Shown: positions 40,420 through 49,400 of the stretch, in pieces
How the letters are laid out: each line of letters opens with the position of its first letter
Numbering within the stretch: the stretch's first letter is position 1
Notes under the pieces: generated by a model
Seen by the model: the letters and a program-made list of their open reading frames with translations, nothing else
What the model was told of the DNA's origin: nothing
Databases searched by the model: none
From: Glandiceps talaboti
Taxonomy: Eukaryota; Hemichordata; Enteropneusta; Spengelidae
Assembly: GCF_964340395.1 (NCBI RefSeq)
Contig: NC_135561.1
Coordinates: 16,281,461 to 16,341,460, forward strand
Reading direction: 5' to 3'
DNA length: 60,000 nt
Program-made: the position numbers and the translations under genes

Positions 40420-43400
40420 ATATTTACATACCTTCTTTTTTTCTTGTCCAGAATCACTTTTATCGTCAACAATATCTCTGATGTCATCATCAGATAAAAC
40501 ACCATTTAGGGCATTTAGAATTCCAGCACTGAATAACTTGGTATTAAAGACAGGATTCTGTTCACTGCTTGTTTTAATACGTTGTAGGTAGACTACGATG
40601 TCAGATAACTTCTCGTCCTTCATTCGCCCAATTTCACTTTTCCTGCATGTGACATAAGTAATACATTGTTAATACACGACGAATCATATTATCTTGAACA
40701 ATTCTCAATCTACAAACTCTACAAACATACCAATCAAAGTTCTGACTAATTTGCCAAGAAATCTTTTGTGTTAGATTATTAGCAAAGTCATGTCTTTTCA
40801 ATTAAGACTTTACGTTCTTTGATGTGACAGCAGTTTATTTAGTTGACAAATCTTCAATGAAATTTCAGTTTCAATGCTTACCAAAGTAATATCTTATTTG
40901 TGAAAAAATGGGGTGCATTATCCTGGGTTTGGTTCATCATGGCACGTTGTTCCAAAGGTACACGATTTCTGGCAATTGTTTGCTGAACTGCATATATGAA
41001 TTTCTTCTTTGGACTTTTTCCACCATGGTATTCTGAAGTGAATTTTTCATCATCATCATCATCATCGTCATCGTCATTACTACCACCATCGTTGCCATCC
41101 TGTTCATCTTCGAAACAACCTCCTGTTAAACTCTTGAAAGCTTTTGCACTCTCTTTAACCTCCTCGTCGGTGGATCCAGCATAGTAGTCTGCTGATTGTC
41201 TGGCCATTTTCCCATCTTTGTCTTGCAAATAGTACCACAACGAATTCAACGTGTTGAAGACCCAGACAATTATCTTGCATCTGACATGAAACAAATATAC
41301 AGAATATGGTCAATATCTCGATCGTCATTACTAAAGACGTTCAAATGATGAAACGTAAAAGTGTCACTTTTGTGATTTTTTTGTTTACAGTGTTTATTTA
41401 TAAAGTACTGTAGTAGTGGAAGGTAACATGGAATAGAAGGAGGAATTACCTTTCAGGGAGATGTCATCGAATTGATACAAATAGCATTTAAAGATTTAAG
41501 TGCTATGGATACATATTTTTGAGTTTGATAATTACAGGAAATTGCTCTTTTATGAATGAAATTTAGTAAACTTACCTTCGAATCGTTGTACATGTCCTTG
41601 AAGGTCGATGAATTCATTTCACTTAGACATGCGCTAATACCACCATATTTAATGAATTGTGGGTCATATGATCCGGTATCATCGGATGCAAACACGTGAC
41701 AACTGGCCAACACGAGGTGAAGTATCTCCCATCTTTCCGTAGTGTCGCCTAGATATTGTGCTTCTTTGATAAGACTACTATAGACTCGGCCACCATCTTT
41801 TTCTACCACGCATTTCGCCAAAAATCCTGCCTGATTGTCCTGATAGTATACAACAGTATTGTAATTATATATATTTTTATCATATATGTCGTCATCTTCA
41901 TCTTCATCATCTTCATCATCGCTGTCGTCATTATCGTCGGTGGGAGCATCGTCATTGACTGCTTTCTGTAACATAGTTAGATAACTCTCACGGGTATCTT
42001 TCGATTGGTTGTCTGCCCGCAGTTTTTCAAGAACAGTTTCGACCGACTGTTTTCTTGGCATGAAATTGCTTACAAGATTGCGCACAGACTTTGCGTATGT
42101 CTTCAAGTCTTCTCTTTTCGATTGTAGGTAACTCTCTGCAAACGCCTTGGCTGCATCTACTTCACGATTTCCTATCGAAAGCACACAGCAGTGCTGGAAG
42201 ATAACAGTCACCCATTCGATAACTTCGAATTCATTGTGACGCTGTTGAAGAAGAATAGAGACACGTTATGTCAAAGTTAAATATTATGATTGAAATGTGT
42301 TACATGTCAGACACTGGAAATAATATTTCCTAAATAACAATTACATAACGTAAATCTCATCATATCTTAAATTTAGCTGTAATGTAATAATGCTATTCAG
42401 AACGTTGATTCTGATAAATTTCACTCACATGTTTATCACTGTTCTCTGCTTTAAAGCTGTTTGCGACAACTCCAAGTAACAATGAATGAAGCCCTCCCGA
42501 TGTGATAAATTGTTGTCGGAAATCTTCGCTACAGTCTATCAAAACCTGGCAACTGCTCATTAGGGAATGTAGCAGCTCAAGGTGAGGTCGCTGGTCGTAT
42601 GAACCAAATATATCAATGAAAACTTTGCTGTATATTTTGGCACCGTCTCTGTCCGTTGCAACCTTGGTTAGTGGACGTGCAAACTCGTCAAAAGTACTTT
42701 TCATTGCGCTTTTTAGCAGCCCTATTGCTTTCTGTCTTTTACCATCCTGTATGGATTCCCCTTGTAATTCTTCCAATGCCTTGGTTATGTTGTCTCGTTG
42801 TTGAATTACTTGTCGGATGTTTGGAATGAGTTCTTCGTCGTCACTTAGGTACTTGGTCCCCTCTTGACCAAAATGAGAGATCGATTTCTGAAGCAGTTCC
42901 ATTTCCTCGTCTCTGTTGAATAGTATTCCCAAAGTTTCACATACGTTTACCATTTCCAAACCCAACGTTAGAATATCATTCTTCATCTGAAAACATAACA
43001 TTTTTGAGATTAAACATTTATATTACTCTCCAAAATAATATTTTCTAGCGGTTCGTAGTAAAGCGTGAAAATATTGTTGTGTCGGATCGAGAAATGTAGC
43101 AATTGTTGTAGTCTAGGTGAGGCGGGAAATGTATCAGAATGAAAGAGTCATGGGTAACGTGACGTCAATGGTATTGCGGGAATTTTAGGACCAACGATTG
43201 GTCAGAAGTTCCAAGTGTAGTGACGTGATTGGACAAGGCTGTTGAAGCCGTGTATGACCTGGAGTTGCTGCATGAGGCAGAACCATTCCAGGCTTGCATG
43301 TTTGCGGACTAGGGCCGTAACCTTAACTCACCAATTTTTGTACCTTACCGCCAAATTATTTACCACTTAACCAAACTTAAGCAGTATGGAGACTAATGCT

Positions 43401-46400
43401 GACACCCCAGCCAAGACGTCGAACACGGACAGTGTTTCCGTTGACGAAATTACGGCGCAAGTAACTGAACGGATGACTGCCAGGGACGATAAACTCCTCA
43501 ACGATATAGGCAGATTGATGGACTCCAAGTTACAAGATTTCCGCGCGGAAATTAATGAGAAGGCAGACGAAAACATAAACGAAATTCGTAGTCACCTGAA
43601 GTACAGAGAACCGAGAACATTTAAGAAGAAGGGATGTGAGAAACAGTTTAAACACAACGAACAGGTTTTGGATTGTCTTGGAAAAGCAGCGAAGGAAATA
43701 GACACAAAACGACTGGACAAAGCGAAGGAGACTTTAGATACAGGTATGAAGATAATCCAAGAGAGACAAAAGTTAGCTTTAATTGCCGATTCAGAGAAGC
43801 TAGGATGGAAGACGGCAGAGGAATATGAAACACATGAACTAGCCAGCGACGAGGAAGACGAAAAGAGACTGTGGAAGGCAGCTCAGAGGGCAGAGAGACG
43901 AGTTAAGGAAGAACAGAAAGAAAAGAACAACAAGCGGAGGAAGCTGACGGGTCCTTCGACTCATCAACTGCTAAATGCTGGTGCCATGTCGTATAACAGT
44001 CAGGGCGGCCATGGCCAGTGGCAGCAAGGAGGGAGACGAACGACTCGTGACAAGTCCCGGGACGTATGTCACGTGTGCGGAAAGGCCGGGCATTGGCGGG
44101 CCGACTGCCCGATGTTGCAACAACTGACGGCGGGAAGTTCATTGCAAACCAGTATCGGACAGTTAAGTATTTTTAATATTCTTGTTGAAAATGGTAGAGT
44201 TCCTAGCGTATCTCATTTGGCTCCTCGCTCAAAAATGATAAATGTATTTAATTCTAGCAAGCAACTAGGCGACAAAGTTGATATTAATTTTAGAGATGAA
44301 TTTGTCACAGTTCGTATGTCTCCCAGAGCCCGGTTAGCGAAATCGGTTAATTTTTGGAAGTCATTTTCCTCATCTAAATTTATTCTTGGAGTGATTAGCG
44401 AGGGATACAAATTGCCGTTTTATTTTGAGCCTGGTAATAGTTTTGCTAAAAATAATCGTACAGCTGTCAATCATTCTAGCTTTGTAGAGACAGAAATTTC
44501 TTGTTTACTCAAGAAGGGGTGTATTACGCAGTGTGTTTCTAAACCAAAAGTGGTAAATCCGCTCACTGTAAGTAATAATTCTGGTAAATTAAGGTTGATT
44601 CTTGACTTAAGGTATGTAAATCAATTTTTGTATAAGCATAAATTCAAAATTGATGATATCTTTGTGGCAAGGGAGTTGCTAGGCAACGCTAAATTTCTGT
44701 ACAAATTTGACATCAAGTCCGCATATCACCATGTAGAGATTTTTCCTGTGCATAGAACCTACCTTGGGTTTGCTTGGATTTTTAAAGGGGACGGCGAGGC
44801 ATCCTACTTTGTGTTTAATGTTTTACCTTTTGGTCTGGCTTCTGCACCGTACGTATTTACCAGACTGTTGCGGCCACTTGTTACATCATGTAGAGAAGTG
44901 GGTGTCAGATCTTTGATGTATTTTGATGATGGTTTAGGGGGTGCACCTACCCAACAAGTTGCCACCAGTGAGTCTTTACATGTCAAAGACGTGTTGGAGA
45001 AGGCAGGTTTTCTTTTGAGTGAGGAGAAGTGTGTGTGGAAACCCACCCCACAAATTTCCTGGCTTGGATATGATATAGATCTTACAAACAACTCCTTCTC
45101 AGTTAGTGGGGATAGAGTGGTAAAACTTAAGGCAGTAATTGCACTTGTTTTGCGTTTACATGAAAAGGCATGTAAAATACCAGTTATTATATTAGCCAAG
45201 GTAGCAGGCTTAATAGTATCTATGCATGCAGTTATAGACTCACTATGTAAACTGCGATCAAGGTATTTATATTACATAATAGAAACCAGAAAGTCATGGA
45301 GCGACATTGTGGACATCCCACATGAGTTGGTGTTAGATTTAGAATTCTGGCTAAATAATATTTGCGAGCTGAATTCAAGGAACTGGTCAATGTCGAGTGA
45401 CAAATTGACCACCAATGGTGATACAGTAATTTACTCTGATGCATCTCAAGTGGCCTATGGTGGCATTACATCGCTGAGGGGTGAGGTTTTAATTGCACAT
45501 GGCAATTGGTCTCAAGGTGAGGCTACTATGAGTTCAATTTGGCGTGAGGCCAAAGCAGTGGAGAATACACTGTTGAGTTTTTCTGATAAGCTGAAACACA
45601 AATCAGTAACCTGGTACACAGACAATCAAAATATTGTTAAAATAATTAATAACGGAAGTATGAAAGCAGACTTACAGTACATAGCCTTACGAATAAATGA
45701 ATACATTGTTAGAAACAGGGTTACACTAAACTTGGTGCGGATACCAAGAACAGAAAACGAGCTAGCTGATTATATAAGTAAAATTGTAGACAAAGATGAC
45801 TGGAGCATTAGTCCTCTGATTTTTAGTGATGTGAATGCTTCGTGGGGTCCATTCACAATTGACAGATTTGCTACTTTTTACAATACCAAATGTACTAGAT
45901 TTAATTTCAGATACTGGAATCCAGGAACAGAGGCGGTAGATGCGTTTTCTGTTGATTGGGGAGGTGAGAACAACTGGGTTGTACCTCCACCATGTATGGT
46001 TACTAGGGTAATATCCCACATGCACTTGTGCAGGGCACAGGGGGTGCTTATTGTTCCAGAGTGGAAAGGGTCATGTTATTGGCCAATGCTTTGCCCCGAT
46101 GGCAATTGCTTTGACAGTTTTGTGTCTGAGTCTAAGCGTCTACCACATATGCCAGGTATTGCCTTACAGGGCAAGTTTAAACAGTCCCTTTTTACAGCAG
46201 GTTTGCTACCATTTAGAATGTTGGCCCTAATGTTGGATTTTACAAAATAAAGATTTTTGGAAACTCACCATGTTTTTTCTTATAGTGTTTTTGCTATATA
46301 TTTTCTATTACAGAACTGAATTTATGGTCCAACCTTTTGGGTGAAGAAACTCGCTCGGCAGCAATTCATCCCGAATTACAGAAGTATTTAGATGTGTTAC

Positions 46401-49400
46401 CAGATGTTATCCTGCGTTCCAAAGCACCAGGAACTGTTTTGAACTATATTTCTTATATTCGACATTGGATTGACTTTGCAAAAGTTTTCAAATTGACTGT
46501 TTTTCCAGCAAGTCCTTTAGACTTGACTTTGTTTTTTATGAGCTTAATGGATTCAAAAAAGTCAGCAGCAGTTATCATGAATGTTTACTATGCACTTAAA
46601 TGGCTACATAGTTTTTCAAGTGTTAGTCAGATAAACCCTACAGAAAATCCTATTGTTAAGAGTGTTTTAGAATCAGCAAAGAGATTATTATCGAAACCTG
46701 TTACGCATAGAGAAGCAGTTTCAGTTGATGCTTTGTTACATTTGTCTAAGAAATTTGTAGCATCTTCAGATTTATTGGTAAGACGTGACGTTGCGATGTG
46801 CTTACTGCTGTTTTCTGGTTTTCTAAGATATGATGAAATGGCAAATTTAACTTGTAGTGATGTATCTTTCTTAGAGTCCCACTTAGTTCTAAAAATAAAG
46901 GGGAGTAAAACTGATCAGTACAGACAAGGGGACACTATTGTAATTGCTCGTACAGGAAAGCTGTCATGTCCAGTAACAAATTTAGAGAGGTACATTTCAG
47001 CAGGTAGTATTGATCTGAATAGTCATGATTTTTTAATCAAACCAGTTGTGAGGTCAGGAAAGACCGTCAAGTTGATTAATTCAAATAAATCATTAAGCTA
47101 TACCAGGGCTAATTAAATAGTTAGGTCAAGGTTGGCCGAATTTGTTTCTAATTCCTCACACCTTACTGTTCATTCGTTCAGAGCAGGGGGGGGGGGGGCA
47201 ACAAAAGCAGCCACATCTGGAGTTAAGGATCGGTGTTTTAAAAAACATGGTAGGTGGCGATCCGAAAGTTGTAAGGATAGATACGTGGAAGATAGTCTGA
47301 AGGACAGATTAGTTGTAACACAAAATTTGGGATTATAGATTTAGACACTGACCCACATCTATACTTTGGTGAGTTCCAGAATAAAACATACAGGCGTCCT
47401 CCTATATTTTTGGTCATGTGTATGAACTTGAGTGTTTTGGAATGAGAGTGTAGACAAAACTAATATTTTCTAGCGGTTCGTAGTAAAGCGTGAAAATATT
47501 GTTGTGTCGGATCGAGAAATGTAGCAATTGTTGTAGTCTAGGTGAGGCGGGAAATGTATCAGAATGAAAGAGTCATGGGTAACGTGACGTCAATAGTATT
47601 GCGGGAATTTTAGGACCAACGATTGGTCAGAAGTTCCAAGTGTAGTGACGTGATTGGACAAGGCTGTTGAAGCCGTGTATGACCTGGAGTTGCTGCATGA
47701 GGCAGAACCATTCCAGGCTTGCATGTTTGCGGACTAGGGCCGTAACCTTAACTCACCCCCCCCCCCCACCCAAAAGTTACTCAGATTGTGTTTTACATGT
47801 TTGTTTTTTCTGTTTTGCAGGAGAATTCTTTAATAGTTTTCCAAAGTCTGTTTGCCTTTGTAAATGGGCTAACTATATTTTTGGGTACCTTACTGGTAAA
47901 GTGTGTATATACATGTGATATTAGCGGAATAATCAAATTGAACACTTACGCTTTTTCCAGAGATTTTTCTCCTCAAAGAACACTACAATTGCATGGGGTT
48001 TTTCTGCTCTGGTTTTTTAGGGCGAAGTGTGTCGATTTAGTGAGGAATGATTTGTCTCATTGTTTTCTTGATTTGTCAAGAATCTGTAGCTTGTTTCCTA
48101 GTCCAGAATAAAACATACAGGCGTCCTCCTATATTTTTGGTCATGTGTATGAACTTGAGTGTTTTGGAATGAGAGTGTAGACAAAACCACTTGTAAGATG
48201 TTGGAACTCAACATCAAACACACTGCAATAATTACACTACAAGATGCAGTTTGTACTGGTACTCTATTTGGAACTCGATGTTATGACTTACAATTGTATT
48301 TCATCTAATCAGAAACTGTTTTCATTGGCTGTCCCACGTTTCTTTTGAGCTTGCCGTAACTCTTCAATTTTAATAAATGGAAATATATGCATCACACTTA
48401 TATAATTATACCTGTGGCTAAATTAGAAGAAGGAATATTTCTTGCCTAGTGCAGGAATATTTCAAAGGGTCAACAACTTACCTCAGATTTATCACAGTCC
48501 TCGTGGAACAATGTAGAATCGATTTCTTGCAGTAACTGTTTTAATCCTCCATGGTTGATCAAATCCTCTCGGAAAAGCTTCTCTCGTTTGGTAAATACAG
48601 AACAACTTTGTAAAAGAAGCTGTAATTGTTCCCAGCGCTCGTTGATGGATTTAGATGATCTTATAACATCGCTGATTACTTTGGCATATACTTTTCCACC
48701 GCCTTCTTTAGCTAGGTATGCGGTAAGAATTCCCGAGTAGTCACAATAATAGTTTTCATCACCGTCGCCCTCGTCACTGTCATCATCGTTGTTGTCATCA
48801 TCATTATCATTATCGTCGTCGTCGTCGTCGTCATCATCATCGTCCTCGTCTTCATCCTCTGCGATGATTTTGAGTTTAGTCAGCAGCTTCTTTCGTTTTT
48901 TATCTTTAATTCCTTCTTTCTTGAGAGCTTTTAATGTTTTCGAAATGTTGTTTCTCTTTTGGAGTTTGGGTATGATATGCTTCAGCTCTTTTGCTGTTTC
49001 CTTTAGATTTTTGTTTTTAGCATCGGTGTAGAATTGTGCTAATTGCTCCACATTTTCGATTTGTTGTTTATCATTTGGAATCTTATTCAAGTTGTTTTTG
49101 AACATTTCTAAGGTTTTATGTGCAACCTTACTTTTTGTCTGCAAAAACAGAAATAAGAAATATAGTTCATTTTGTTGTCAAAAAATTTTTATTCTGATAT
49201 TTAATCATAATATTCACTGTGTAGTCATTTTGAAATAATAAATAAATTTGAGAATTTGTATCGAGGTCCACGGACAGTGAAGGAAAATGTCTGTGTTTTC
49301 ATTATTCCAAAACTAATAGAGGCAAGGGGGAGAAGAGTGATAGAGGAGGGAGAAAGGGTAGCGGAAGGATGATGGGTGCATGTGGGTAGATGGCTGGCCG

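Larger units (their letters stand above)
43036..48187 (+). mobile_element. Ngaro/PAT-type tyrosine-recombinase retrotransposon, 5.15 kb
   Basis: Split direct repeats in the order A1 (43036-43332), coding region, B1 (47375-47460), A2 (47461-47757), unique 344 bp, B2 (48102-48187). A1 and A2 are 297 bp and differ at one visible base; B1 and B2 are 86 bp and look identical. B1 abuts A2 as expected for Ngaro/PAT-like split repeats. The internal region encodes a CCHC protein with RT and RNase H, and a tyrosine recombinase. Such elements integrate circular DNA through the recombinase and leave no target duplication; none is seen. The element lies antisense in intron 3 of the ARM-TIR gene. The near identity of the repeats argues for a recent insertion. 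Confidence 0.9.

Noticed and set aside
40140-40505. His-Thr and Val-Cys frames
   Set aside because: Encoded by CA/CATA repeats in intron 7 of the ARM-TIR gene.
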